From Bacillus sp. FJAT-27445 (lineage in GTDB: Bacteria; Bacillota; Bacilli; Bacillales; Cytobacillaceae): a stretch of 64,000 bases of DNA. The notes under the pieces are model-generated. The model did no database searches. It was given only the letters and a program-made list of their open reading frames with translations, and was not told the origin of the DNA. Made by a program: the position numbers and the translations under genes. The stretch covers positions 97,766-161,765 of the forward strand of contig NZ_LMTI01000003.1 of NCBI RefSeq assembly GCF_001510665.1. Reading direction: 5' to 3'. Within the stretch, counting starts at the first letter, position 1; every line of letters begins with the position of its first letter. This document shows positions 16,578-24,896 of this stretch, piece by piece.

Positions 16578-17456
16578 TTAACCTTTGGAAAGCATCTGTA
16601 TAAACGCTTCGACGCTCCGCTTATTCCTCATGATGGGGGAATAAATGTAGGAGAGTGTGCGGGTGAAGGTCTGGTTTTTCAGCCGTATGATGGACAAATC
16701 CCCGTGTTTTACCTCCCTCTCAATAACACTATGGGATAGAAGTGAAAGGCCCAATCCTTTGATGATGCTTTCTTTTATCCCCTGGTTGCTGCTAATGGTC
16801 AAGAGGGATTTTACTTTTAAACCGTTTGATCGGATAAAGTGGTTTAAATACTCCCTTGTTCCCGAGCCTTCTTCCCTTGTTACCCACGCCTGGTTCTGGA
16901 GGTCTTTAATGGCAACACCGCCCTTTCCGGCAAGCGGATGGCTGTTCGGGGAGATGATGAACAGTTCATCCTCCATCAGGGGGTGGACGATAAGCTCCTT
17001 TTCGTTTGTCTGGCCCTCGATAAGTCCAATATCGACCTTAAAAACCTGGACATAGTTTACAATTTCATCTGTATTGCCGATGACAATCTGGAACTCCAAT
17101 TCAGGAAAATCCTTTTTCACCATCAGGAGAAGCTCTGGTAATATGTATTCCCCAATGGTAAAACTAGCCCCGATGATCAACTTTCCCTGAACGGAGTTAT
17201 GGTGTTCAAGAATCTCGTCCTTCGCTTGCTCATAAATGGCAATTAGCTGCTTTGCCCGGCTGTATAAGATTTCACCTGTTGGTGTTATTTGAACTGATTT
17301 AGGAGAGCGTCGGAATAATTCGGTTTGAAATTCCTTTTCGAGATTTTTTATATGAAGGCTGACACTTGGCTGGGAAATGTGGAGAAATTCGGAGGTTTTA
17401 GTAAAATTCCCGACCTCCGCAAGGGTGATAAACGTCTTTAATGCGTCATAGTACAT
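16578..17456 (-). CDS. LysR-family regulator next to YeiH
   Basis: A 292-residue LysR protein: N-terminal HTH (DALKTFITLAEVGNFTKTSE, then ISQPSVSLHIKNLE) and an effector domain with LIIGASFTIGEYILPELL and EEGSGTRE. It is divergent from a YeiH-type transporter, the same arrangement as E. coli yeiE-yeiH, so it probably controls that gene. The CysL/YwfK group is close and cannot be excluded. AGGAGGTTG is the ribosome binding site. Confidence 0.87.
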   Translation of the reverse strand: MYYDALKTFITLAEVGNFTKTSEFLHISQPSVSLHIKNLEKEFQTELFRRSPKSVQITPTGEILYSRAKQLIAIYEQAKDEILEHHNSVQGKLIIGASFTIGEYILPELLLMVKKDFPELEFQIVIGNTDEIVNYVQVFKVDIGLIEGQTNEKELIVHPLMEDELFIISPNSHPLAGKGGVAIKDLQNQAWVTREEGSGTREYLNHFIRSNGLKVKSLLTISSNQGIKESIIKGLGLSLLSHSVIEREVKHGDLSIIRLKNQTFTRTLSYIYSPIMRNKRSVEAFIQMLSKG

Positions 17457-17482
17457 CTTGGCAACCTCCTAATTATTAAAAA

Positions 17483-17520
17483 TACTAATAACTGTTATTA
17501 CTAATATGTATTTTACTAAT
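17483..17520 (+). promoter_or_regulatory. LysR-type operator candidate before yeiH
   Basis: TACTAAT occurs three times (17483, 17499, 17514), spaced 16 and 15 nt. The segment between the first two contains the palindrome TAATAA-CTG-TTATTA (17486-17500), in LysR T-N11-A format. Confidence 0.5.
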
Positions 17521-17575
17521 AAAAATTATTTCTATAAAGTGAAGGTGTACAACTTACATATGGGAAGTGACAGAG

Positions 17576-18604
17576 ATGGGGAAGTCATACGGGAAACAAA
17601 TGAAGCAAAACAAGGCTGCTGCCTTTTTAAAAGGGCTTGGGATTACATTTCTGATTGCGCTGGCTGCAAAGTACTTATCAGGATTTCCGTTCCTGTCAAT
17701 CATGGGCCAGCTGGTGATTGCGATTCTTCTGGGAATGGTATGGAGGGCAGTATTTGGATTCAAGGCAGATTTAAAGCCTGGAATAACATTCACGAATAAG
17801 AAATTGCTCAGGTTAGGGATTATTTTGCTCGGAATGAGGCTAAACCTAGCGGATATTTACAATGCGGGGGGGAAGGTATTCATTCTTGCATCGTTAACGA
17901 TTGTCTTTGCACTGTTGGTTGTATATGGGTTATGCCGGTGGTTCGAGGTTGAAAAAAGGCTTGGCATCCTAACCGCCTGTGGAACGGCGATTTGCGGAGC
18001 TGCTGCCATCGTCGCCATATCACCTCAAGTGAAGGCAAAAGAAGAGGAAACCGCTGTCGCAGCAGCTACTATAGCCATTTTGGGTACTTTATTTACACTT
18101 GCGTATACATTTTTATATACGGTTTTGAACCTGACCCCGACAGGATATGGGGTATTTTCCGGCGGGACATTGCATGAAGTCGCCCATGTCGTGGCAGCCG
18201 CGGCTGCCGGCGGCAATGAAGCGGTTGATCTTGCGGTTATCGTAAAATTAACGCGTGTCGCCCTGCTAGTTCCGGTTGCGCTGGCGATTGGCTTTTTCGT
18301 CCAGCGAGGCGAAAAGGGAAACGGGAAAAAAGCAATTTCGCTGTCGATCATTCCGTGGTTCATCTTAGGATTCCTGGCTATGAGCGGCTTTAATACGCTT
18401 GGGATTGTGTCGGAAACCGTTGCCGGGAACATCGTAACCGCCGCCTACCTGCTCATTGCGATGGCAATGGCTGCCTTGGGAATGAATGTAGAAATAAAGA
18501 CGTTCAGGAAACTGGGAATGAAGGCATTTGCCGCGGGTCTCGCTGGATCCGTACTTTTAGCCGTTTTCGGTTATGTCATGGTTCATTTACTTCATTTGAA
18601 TTAA
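17576..18604 (+). CDS. yeiH: YeiH-family putative sulfate exporter (UPF0324)
   Basis: A 342-residue membrane protein with about ten hydrophobic segments. UPF0324 marks include LRLGIILLGMRLNL, TACGTAICGAAAIVAISP and GTLHEVAHVVAA. The family is annotated as putative sulfate or small-anion exporters; transport is not proven. ATG 17576 lies 8 nt after GGGAAG; GTG 17567 overlaps that site and is less likely. Divergent LysR gene. Confidence 0.87.
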   Translation: MGKSYGKQMKQNKAAAFLKGLGITFLIALAAKYLSGFPFLSIMGQLVIAILLGMVWRAVFGFKADLKPGITFTNKKLLRLGIILLGMRLNLADIYNAGGKVFILASLTIVFALLVVYGLCRWFEVEKRLGILTACGTAICGAAAIVAISPQVKAKEEETAVAAATIAILGTLFTLAYTFLYTVLNLTPTGYGVFSGGTLHEVAHVVAAAAAGGNEAVDLAVIVKLTRVALLVPVALAIGFFVQRGEKGNGKKAISLSIIPWFILGFLAMSGFNTLGIVSETVAGNIVTAAYLLIAMAMAALGMNVEIKTFRKLGMKAFAAGLAGSVLLAVFGYVMVHLLHLN

Positions 18605-18607
18605 AAT

Positions 18608-18640
18608 GGGACAAGCCAGGGATCCTGGCTTGTTTTATTA
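18608..18640 (+). terminator. Terminator after yeiH
   Basis: Perfect stem ACAAGCCAGG / CCTGGCTTGT, loop GAT, then TTTATT. Confidence 0.85.
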
Positions 18641-18659
18641 ATTAGTTGCTCTCTTTAAA

Positions 18660-18715
18660 GAACGATAAATGACGTTTCTGGTCTAAAAGAGCCATTATTC
18701 GTTCTTTTGGGAGTC
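18660..18715. repeat. Isolated inverted repeat
   Basis: AAAGAACGATAAATG pairs with CATTATTCGTTCTTT across about 22 nt. It has no T-run, so it is not an obvious terminator. Confidence 0.4.
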
Positions 18716-18764
18716 CGATTCGGTCAAATGAGGTTTTTATCCATTCAGCTAGCACAAAGGCTTA

Positions 18765-18882
18765 CTTCTGACTTACTCCACGGGGCGAGCCGCGTGGGTT
18801 CTCACATATAGTTTCTCGCAAGCGTACATGGAGTCAAGCTCCCATCGGCGTTACGCACTAGCTATAGGGGTGAGAACCAACA
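18765..18882 (+). other. Long folded intergenic element
   Basis: GGTTCTCAC (18797-18805) pairs with GTGAGAACC (18870-18878). Inside it, ATAG pairs with CTAT, GCGTA with TACGC, and TGGAG with CTCC near the tip. Together they form one long, interrupted hairpin of about 82 nt. Just 5' is CACGGGGCGAGCCGCGTGG. This looks like a structured RNA or a dispersed folded repeat, not coding DNA. Confidence 0.45.
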
Positions 18883-19117
18883 AACAAGCAGTCCGTTGAC
18901 CACATTAGCGTTTGTTTTCTTTTCTTTCGAAAATGGAGGATAAGTCATACCCCCAGTTTTGTTGTAAGAGATTTTAATGGCGCTATTTAAGACAATCTTA
19001 CGGTTATTTTTAATTCGTTGTATACATCACCACCTAAGTTCCATAGGATCAATCCAAATTTATACATCCATTTTATCAAAAAGGAACATTTGTTCGCAAG
19101 GAAAACACCTCTAAAGT

Positions 19118-19154
19118 CGCTCAAATAGGATGGTCAAAAGACCATCCTTGAGCG
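19118..19154. repeat. Strong hairpin without T-run
   Basis: CGCTCAA-AT-AGGATGGTC / GACCATCCT-TGAGCG with an AAAA loop. There is no T-run on either strand. Confidence 0.5.
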
Positions 19155-19165
19155 ATGCCCTTACA

Positions 19166-19190
19166 TACACGGGGCAAGCCCGCGTGGTTT
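19166..19190. repeat. Partial copy of the motif at 18779
   Basis: CACGGGGCAAGCCCGCGTGG repeats the segment flanking the folded element at 18765-18882, with small differences. It may be the start of a truncated second copy. Confidence 0.4.
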
Positions 19191-19206
19191 TACGGGCAAA
19201 TTCTAT

Positions 19207-19235
19207 AACAAGGGACGTTGGTTTGGCATATAGTA
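19207..19235 (+). promoter_or_regulatory. Sigma-K-like promoter of the spore cluster
   Basis: CATATAGTA at 19227-19235 fits the sigma-K -10 pattern CATANNNTA, with AAC about 17 nt upstream as a possible -35. It lies about 35 nt before the first gene of the cluster. Confidence 0.45.
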
Positions 19236-19269
19236 TTGCAAACGAAATTGCCTATTAGGATGTGAACAA

Positions 19270-19488
19270 TTGAAAAATATCACGATTGTCCACCGAATAA
19301 AAACGAATATTATCGCTCAGAACGGAAACATCAACATTGGTTCGACCTTGCAGAACAGCCATACCTCCAATTTTAAAATGGCAGGAGCTTCCTTTGCCTT
19401 TGGCGATTTTTCAAAGGTCATTGAATGCAATAACCAGACAAAGGTAATTGAAGTCAATAAGGGGCAAACAGGCAGCGAAACGGAGTAG
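19270..19488 (+). CDS. GerPA/GerPF-like spore protein (72 aa)
   Basis: A 72-residue protein starting at TTG 19270, with RIKTNIIAQNGNINIGSTLQ and AGASFAFGDFS, the N-terminal half of the GerPA/GerPF family. The C-terminal half (VIECNNQTKVIEVNKGQ) departs from the family pattern. Such proteins sit in the spore coat and help germinants pass. First gene of a six-gene cluster. Confidence 0.65.
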   Translation: MKNITIVHRIKTNIIAQNGNINIGSTLQNSHTSNFKMAGASFAFGDFSKVIECNNQTKVIEVNKGQTGSETE

Positions 19489-19558
19489 TACGTTCCTTTA
19501 ACCAATTTTGAAATCTGGGCATATATATAACCAACGCCATGTGTTGGGAGGAGAGAGT

Positions 19559-19801
19559 ATGCCCACAAATATAAATATATACAGCATAAAAATAAACAAT
19601 ATATCCAATAATGGCTCCCTGAACATAGGTGACGCCCTTCACAATTCCCCTACCGCTAACACAAAATCGCAAGGGGTCAACTCCTCTTATGGCGATCTTT
19701 CTCCAACCACATCCGGCATGGAAAATGTATTCATCGATCCGGATGTGAACGATCAAGGGGATGTTGCAAATCCAGCAAACGTGAATGCCAACCAGTATTA
19801 A
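19559..19801 (+). CDS. GerPA/GerPF-like spore protein (80 aa)
   Basis: An 80-residue protein: MPTNINIYSIKINNISNNGS, then LNIGDALHNSPTANTKSQGV and a C-terminal IDPDVNDQGD. The NG-LNIGD-SP pattern and the DPD-DQ end match GerPF (spore germination protein family gerPA/gerPF). ATG 19559 follows GGGAGGAGAG. Probably a coat or inner-coat component. A close paralogue follows directly. Confidence 0.8.
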   Translation: MPTNINIYSIKINNISNNGSLNIGDALHNSPTANTKSQGVNSSYGDLSPTTSGMENVFIDPDVNDQGDVANPANVNANQY

Positions 19802-19827
19802 TGCGTATTTTCTGAAAGGAGTACACA

Positions 19828-20070
19828 ATGCCTTATTTCATAAATATATTCAGCATGAAAACAAACGGAATTACATCCAACGGAAACCTTGACGTGGGGG
19901 CGGTCATTCATAATAGCCATACTGCCAACTCTAAGTATATAGGAGCAAACATATCCCTGGGTGACTTGTCGCCAACGACATCATTCATGGGCACAAATAG
20001 CATTGACCCCGATATAAGCGATCAGGATCAAATCGCCAATCCATCATTGCCAATGAGCAATCAATTTTAG
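19828..20070 (+). CDS. GerPA/GerPF-like spore protein, paralogue (80 aa)
   Basis: An 80-residue paralogue of the preceding gene, same length: MPYFINIFSMKTNGITSNGN, NSHTANSKYIGANISLGDLS, IDPDISDQDQIANP. The two share the GDLSPTTS block, which shows a tandem duplication. GAAAGGAG is the ribosome binding site. Expected in the spore coat. Confidence 0.8.
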   Translation: MPYFINIFSMKTNGITSNGNLDVGAVIHNSHTANSKYIGANISLGDLSPTTSFMGTNSIDPDISDQDQIANPSLPMSNQF

Positions 20071-20082
20071 AGGAGGACCGTT

Positions 20083-20550
20083 ATGCTTCCTTTTCCATTT
20101 TTTAAGGGCGGGCTGCCAAAGTGGCTGAACCAGTCATACCTGAACAATGACATTTCAAAATTCGTAGAGGAGATGGTTGAGAAATCCATATCTTCATCCA
20201 TGAAGCATGTTGAAATGGCTGATCTCCTCCATCCTGAACATGGAGAGGCCGTGCAGGCAAACCCAATAGAATCGTTTCAGGTCACCACTTTTGAAAGCCA
20301 TGACCATGTCTATGCAAGAATGTATATTAAGAATGCCGAGCAGCTGTCGCAATTAAAAATCTACCATAATACCAATCAGTTGATTATTGAAGGGTTGCCA
20401 ACCCCGGAATCCAGGCAGGTTCTTTCACTGCCTTCAATGGTCAAAATGAAGGATTCGGTTTCCGAATTCCGGGATAACTATCTCCAAATAAGGATGAGAA
20501 AAAAGATGGATCCGCAATTCACTGAAGTCGCTGTCCCACCCATGGACTAA
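20083..20550 (+). CDS. Hsp20-like spore protein (GerT-type)
   Basis: A 155-residue protein starting MLPFPFFKGGLPKWLNQSYL. The C-terminal ~90 residues (FQVTTFESHDHVYARMYIKN, then LKIYHNTNQLIIEGLP) look like a divergent alpha-crystallin beta-sandwich, as in GerT and CotM of B. subtilis. The N-terminus has an amphipathic helix. The ribosome binding site is AGAGGAGG, 12 nt after the previous stop. A coat role is inferred from context. Confidence 0.6.
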   Translation: MLPFPFFKGGLPKWLNQSYLNNDISKFVEEMVEKSISSSMKHVEMADLLHPEHGEAVQANPIESFQVTTFESHDHVYARMYIKNAEQLSQLKIYHNTNQLIIEGLPTPESRQVLSLPSMVKMKDSVSEFRDNYLQIRMRKKMDPQFTEVAVPPMD

Positions 20551-20599
20551 ACCTTTCCCGGGGAAAAAATATTTCTGAGCTAGAGGCGAGGGCGAATAG

Positions 20600-21061
20600 A
20601 TGGATATGGATAAAATTAAACAATGGATTGAAATGTCCCAACAGTATCAAAACGGGCGGTTCTGGGAGATGGTTTTTGAAGACAGCCCTCCTGGGGAAAT
20701 TCCTGAGGAAGCTCCAGTCCGCCATAGAAATGCAAAAGAAAAACAAGGGGTTTATCCAGTAACGGATATTTACCTTACGGACAGGGATGTTATTCTTTTA
20801 TTGGAAGTTCCCGGTGTAATGAGAGAAGATATTGCATTATCAGTATCGGGAAGCCGGCTTACTATAAAAGGAGTTCTCCAAGCCCCGATAATCAATGGAG
20901 CCACGGTGCATACCGAGCGGAAATATGGCGAATTTCAAAGAAACCTTGACCTTCCAGAGCCTGCCGAAAGCAAAGATATACTTGCAAGGTTTGAAAATGG
21001 CCTCCTGATCATAACGTACCCAAGAAGGTATACAAGGGAAGAGACGATTATGATCCGCTGA
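20600..21061 (+). CDS. Hsp20/alpha-crystallin family protein
   Basis: A 153-residue small heat-shock-like protein. The alpha-crystallin core is clear: VTDIYLTDRDVILLLEVPGV, MREDIALSVSGSRLTIKG, ERKYGEFQRNLDLPEP and ARFENGLLIITYPRR. The C-terminal I-x-I anchor is represented by TIMIR. In this cluster it is more likely a coat protein of the CotM/GerT/CotP kind than a general chaperone. Confidence 0.82.
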   Translation: MDMDKIKQWIEMSQQYQNGRFWEMVFEDSPPGEIPEEAPVRHRNAKEKQGVYPVTDIYLTDRDVILLLEVPGVMREDIALSVSGSRLTIKGVLQAPIINGATVHTERKYGEFQRNLDLPEPAESKDILARFENGLLIITYPRRYTREETIMIR

Positions 21062-21069
21062 TATTAATA

Positions 21070-21597
21070 ATGTTGGGTGTGAACCAGGTTATGCCTTTAA
21101 AGAAATCTTTGGAGGAAAGGGTAAAAACAGATGCACTCGAAAGGCAGCTCCTTCTCTTTGTTCAAAAAACGGTGAATGCGGAAATGGCGCCCATTTACAA
21201 TACGCTGAATCAGCTCACATGGAAGATAACAAAGTTGGAGGGCCGTCTATCGGAATTGGAAAAGATGCAACGCGAAAGTGCCGCCAACCAGAGCCGGCTC
21301 TTGGATGAGTATTTAGGTAAATGCAATGGCAATACGAGTGATGAACGGCCTGTCATCTATCAGGAAATCAAGGTTGAGAAATTGTTCATTGAACAGTATG
21401 ACCAGGTAAATAACCTGGGGAACGTCGGAATAAAGGAACTGAGCGGCCATTTAAATATTGGAACTACCTATGAAAAGGCAGGCCTGGAAGAAACCGACGA
21501 TGAAACGAAAGCAGAATTCAGTAAACTAAACGAAGAATACAAAATTAAAATGAACAAACTAAAGGATAAGGTCAAAAATGAAAAAGATGATTCCTGA
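21070..21597 (+). CDS. GerPC-like spore protein with coiled coil
   Basis: A 175-residue protein. Residues ~15-85 are helical and heptad-like (LLLFVQKTVNAEMAPIYNTL, WKITKLEGRLSELEKM). Residues ~105-140 (EIKVEKLFIEQYDQVNNLGN, ELSGHLNIGTTY) match the C-terminal strand-and-LNIG motif of GerPC. The charged tail is extra. Start ATG 21070 has a weak ribosome binding site; ATG 21091 behind GGGTGTG is an alternative. Last gene of the spore cluster. Confidence 0.6.
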   Translation: MLGVNQVMPLKKSLEERVKTDALERQLLLFVQKTVNAEMAPIYNTLNQLTWKITKLEGRLSELEKMQRESAANQSRLLDEYLGKCNGNTSDERPVIYQEIKVEKLFIEQYDQVNNLGNVGIKELSGHLNIGTTYEKAGLEETDDETKAEFSKLNEEYKIKMNKLKDKVKNEKDDS

Positions 21598-21598
21598 T

Positions 21599-21634
21599 GA
21601 ATGCTGATGTCTAGAACATTGGCATTTTATTTTT
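21599..21634 (+). terminator. Terminator after the spore cluster
   Basis: AATGC-TG-ATGT / ACAT-TG-GCATT stem with an internal loop, followed by TTATTTTT. Confidence 0.65.
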
Positions 21635-21744
21635 GGCTAATGATGCAGGAGACTCGTGAAGCAGGGGACGTATCCAATGCCTCACTGCAGGAAAACATCA
21701 TTCCATTTTGAGGCAGGAGAGTCGAACAGATACATAGTTAGAAG

Positions 21745-21764
21745 TTGCATAAGCACTTGTGCAA
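21745..21764 (+). promoter_or_regulatory. 20-bp near-perfect palindrome before the sucrose operon
   Basis: TTGCATAAGCACTTGTGCAA: 14 of 20 positions are self-complementary, with mismatches only at symmetric purine/pyrimidine transitions. A good operator candidate for a sucrose regulator that is not encoded nearby. Confidence 0.5.
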
Positions 21765-21936
21765 AAAAAAATAAATTTTTCGGTACTGTTTATTTTTTAA
21801 AACGAGAGCAGGCTTGGCTTTTCAAGTCTTCATGAGATCGAATGAGACGAAAAAGGGCTCGGAATATTATAAAAATTTGTTTAATTTCTCAGCGGTTGTG
21901 ATATTGATTCATAAGAAAGAAAATGGGGTGAATCCA

Positions 21937-23343
21937 ATGTCGGAAAATCGCAAAATAGCGGAAGAGCTGATTGAAGCTGTCGGTGGCAAAGAAAATATCC
22001 ATTCAGTTGCCCATTGTGCAACGCGGCTTCGGCTCATGGTAAATGATAAGGAAAAAATTAATCAGGAAAGAGTGGAGCAAATCAACAAGGTAAAGGGAGC
22101 CTTTTACAACTCCGGCCAGTACCAAGTAATATTTGGCACCGGAACCGTCAACAGGATTTATGAAGAGGTTTCCCAGCTTGGGCTTGAGACGCTGTCAGCC
22201 TCCGACCAAAAGAAAGAGGCGATTAAAACAGGCTCCAAATTTCAGCGGGCGGTCCGGACATTCGGTGACGTGTTTGTTCCGATTATTCCTGTCCTCGTTG
22301 CGACTGGATTGTTCATGGGAGTTCGAGGCCTGGTCATGCAGGAAAAGGTTCTTGCACTGTTCGGCATAACGCCGGACCATGTGCCGCAAAACTTCCTGCT
22401 GTTTACGGAAATCCTGACAGATACTGCATTTATTTTCCTGCCTGCTCTTGTGGCCTGGTCAACATTCAGGGTATTTGGCGGGACGCCTATTATCGGACTG
22501 ATTCTCGGCTTAATGCTTGTCAGTCCTTCACTTCCTAACGCATGGGGAGTAGCCGGCGGGGATGTTGATCCGCTGCACTTTTTTGGTTTTATCCCTGTTG
22601 TCGGTTATCAAGGATCGGTTTTGCCGGCCTTCATTGCCGGGATTATCGGGGCCAAGCTGGAAAGGGCGGTAAGGAAGCGTGTACCTGAAGCGCTTGATCT
22701 TATTCTTACCCCATTCATTACGCTTCTTGTCATGATCGCCCTATCGTTATTAGTAGTTGGACCGATTTTTCATATCGTCGAACAAGGTATTTTATCTGTT
22801 GCAACCAATGTTTTGTCCTGGCCGTTCGGAATTAGCGGACTGCTCATCGGAGGACTTAACCAAATCATCGTTATTACAGGGGTTCACCACATTTTTAACA
22901 TGCTGGAAATCCAGCTGCTGGCGAAATATCATTACAACCCGTACAACGCAATTGTTACATGTGCGGTTGCCGCGCAGGGCGGTGCTGCCTTTGCGGTTGG
23001 CCTGAAGACAAAGTCGGCTAAATTGAAAGCCCTGGCGTATCCATCTTCTGTATCGGCTTTATTAGGGATTACCGAGCCTGCAATCTTCGGTGTTAACCTT
23101 CGTTACGGAAAGCCGTTCATTATGGCTCTTATCGGCGGCGCGGCCGGCGGGTTTTTGGCTTCCATCCTTGGCCTCAAGGCAACCGGCATGGCGGTCACCG
23201 TTATTCCGGGTACGCTGCTCTATTTAAACGGACAAATCCTGCCATACATACTCGTTAACCTCGTTGCGATTGGCGTGGCTTTTGGGCTAACTTGGATGTT
23301 CGGGTACTCCGATAAGGTAAGGAAGGAAATCGAACAGGAATAG
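21937..23343 (+). CDS. scrA: Sucrose-specific PTS EIIBC component
   Basis: A 468-residue permease. EIIB domain: SVAHCATRLRLMV with phospho-Cys 27 and FGTGTVNRIYEE. EIIC domain: ~10 membrane segments from about residue 110, with GGLNQIIVITGVHHIFNMLE and GITEPAIFGVNLRYG. It imports and phosphorylates sucrose; an EIIA must come from elsewhere. ATG 21937 follows GGGGTG; the upstream in-frame extension to 21814 lacks a ribosome binding site. First gene of scrA-scrB-scrK. Confidence 0.88.
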   Translation: MSENRKIAEELIEAVGGKENIHSVAHCATRLRLMVNDKEKINQERVEQINKVKGAFYNSGQYQVIFGTGTVNRIYEEVSQLGLETLSASDQKKEAIKTGSKFQRAVRTFGDVFVPIIPVLVATGLFMGVRGLVMQEKVLALFGITPDHVPQNFLLFTEILTDTAFIFLPALVAWSTFRVFGGTPIIGLILGLMLVSPSLPNAWGVAGGDVDPLHFFGFIPVVGYQGSVLPAFIAGIIGAKLERAVRKRVPEALDLILTPFITLLVMIALSLLVVGPIFHIVEQGILSVATNVLSWPFGISGLLIGGLNQIIVITGVHHIFNMLEIQLLAKYHYNPYNAIVTCAVAAQGGAAFAVGLKTKSAKLKALAYPSSVSALLGITEPAIFGVNLRYGKPFIMALIGGAAGGFLASILGLKATGMAVTVIPGTLLYLNGQILPYILVNLVAIGVAFGLTWMFGYSDKVRKEIEQE

Positions 23344-23416
23344 GCTTAAAAAGGTCGCAGTTGTGAAAATTGCCTCTTTTTTGAAAAAAGGATTGGCTGC
23401 TCGAAGGAGGTCTTTT

Positions 23417-24874
23417 ATGACTAAAAAGGAAACTCTCTTGGTCCAAAAAGTGTATGATGAGATTGAAAAACATAAGGCCCAGGTCCAAACTGATCCTTAC
23501 CGGCTCCATTACCATCTTATGCCTCAAGTCGGATTGCTAAATGACCCAAATGGACTGATCCAATACAAGGGGACATATCATGTGTTTTACCAATGGAACC
23601 CGTTTGATACAGCACATGGGGCGAAGTTCTGGGGGCATTACTCATCAAGGGATATGGTTCATTGGCGGGAAGAGCCGATTGCCTTGGCCCCGAGTGAGTG
23701 GTATGAACGGAATGGCTGTTATTCCGGAAGCGCTGTGGAATTGGAAGGTAAGCTTTATCTATTTTACACGGGAAACGTCAAGCTTGATGATGGGACGAGG
23801 GAGACGTACCAATGTCTGGCGGTTTCGTCGGACGGCGTCCAGTTTGAAAAATTGGGGCCAATCCTCAAGCTTCCGGATGGTTATACGGCTCATTTCCGCG
23901 ACCCGAAGGTTTGGTGGAAGCATGGCCGCTGGCACATGGTGATTGGCGCGCAAACCCTTGATGGAAAAGGGACTGCTGTTTTATTTACATCGGATAATCT
24001 CTGCAATTGGAAAGAAACAGGTCCAATTGCAGGGGAAGGAATGAATGGACTAACGGACTTTGGCTATATGTGGGAGTGCCCGGACATTATCCATTTGGAC
24101 GGAAAGGATATATTGTTAGTATCGCCCCAAGGACTGGAACCGAGCGGGCATTCGTATCAAAACCTTTTCCAATCCGGTTATTTTATGGGGAGACTGGATT
24201 ATGAAGAGGGCTGCTTTAGGCACGGACCTTTTACCGAGCTGGACCGCGGGTTTGATTTCTATGCGCCGCAAACCTTTGTCGACAAGGGAGGCAGAACAAT
24301 TCTGTATGCCTGGATGGGCATAACCGATGAAACGGAAGCATTTCAGCCAACTCTGGCCAATCGTTGGGTGCATGCGTTGACAATCCCGCGTGAGCTGAAA
24401 GTCCATGGGGAAAAGGTGTATCAACGGCCGGTGGATGAGCTTGCGATACTGCGCAAAGACAGAATTGAATACAAAAATGTCCGGCTGACAGGAGCGTTAT
24501 CCCAGCTTGATGGGGTGGAGGGAAGGTCGGTGGAGCTTCTTCTGGATTTCCCGAAGGCAAAGAATGGCGGGTTCCGTATCCGCTTCCGCAATGAAGCAGA
24601 GCTATTTTATGATGAGGATAAACAGGCAATTACTCTGAGAAGAAGGAATTTCAAAACCGGCGAGCCTGAAACAAGGACATGCCATGTAACTGCCTTGTCA
24701 CAGCTTCGGGTTTTCATGGATCACTCTTCCCTGGAAATTTTCATCAACGAGGGGGAAGAGGTATTTACGGCGCGCTATTTTCCGAGGCCCGCAGACGAAA
24801 CGATTTCCTTCTTTGGGACAGCCGAATTTCACCTAATCAAGTGGAATATTGATAAGATTAAGGTTGGACGATAA
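23417..24874 (+). CDS. scrB: Sucrose-6-phosphate hydrolase (GH32)
   Basis: A 485-residue GH32 enzyme. Catalytic motifs: LLNDPNG (nucleophile Asp 43), FRDP (stabiliser) and ECPD (acid/base Glu). The C-terminal ~130 residues form the beta-sandwich (SQLRVFMDHSSLEIFINEGE). It cleaves sucrose-6-phosphate to glucose-6-phosphate and fructose in the cytoplasm. ATG 23417 follows AAGGAGGT. It lies 73 nt after scrA. Confidence 0.92.
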   Translation: MTKKETLLVQKVYDEIEKHKAQVQTDPYRLHYHLMPQVGLLNDPNGLIQYKGTYHVFYQWNPFDTAHGAKFWGHYSSRDMVHWREEPIALAPSEWYERNGCYSGSAVELEGKLYLFYTGNVKLDDGTRETYQCLAVSSDGVQFEKLGPILKLPDGYTAHFRDPKVWWKHGRWHMVIGAQTLDGKGTAVLFTSDNLCNWKETGPIAGEGMNGLTDFGYMWECPDIIHLDGKDILLVSPQGLEPSGHSYQNLFQSGYFMGRLDYEEGCFRHGPFTELDRGFDFYAPQTFVDKGGRTILYAWMGITDETEAFQPTLANRWVHALTIPRELKVHGEKVYQRPVDELAILRKDRIEYKNVRLTGALSQLDGVEGRSVELLLDFPKAKNGGFRIRFRNEAELFYDEDKQAITLRRRNFKTGEPETRTCHVTALSQLRVFMDHSSLEIFINEGEEVFTARYFPRPADETISFFGTAEFHLIKWNIDKIKVGR

Positions 24875-24896
24875 ATTTTTTCCGTAGAGGTGTTTT

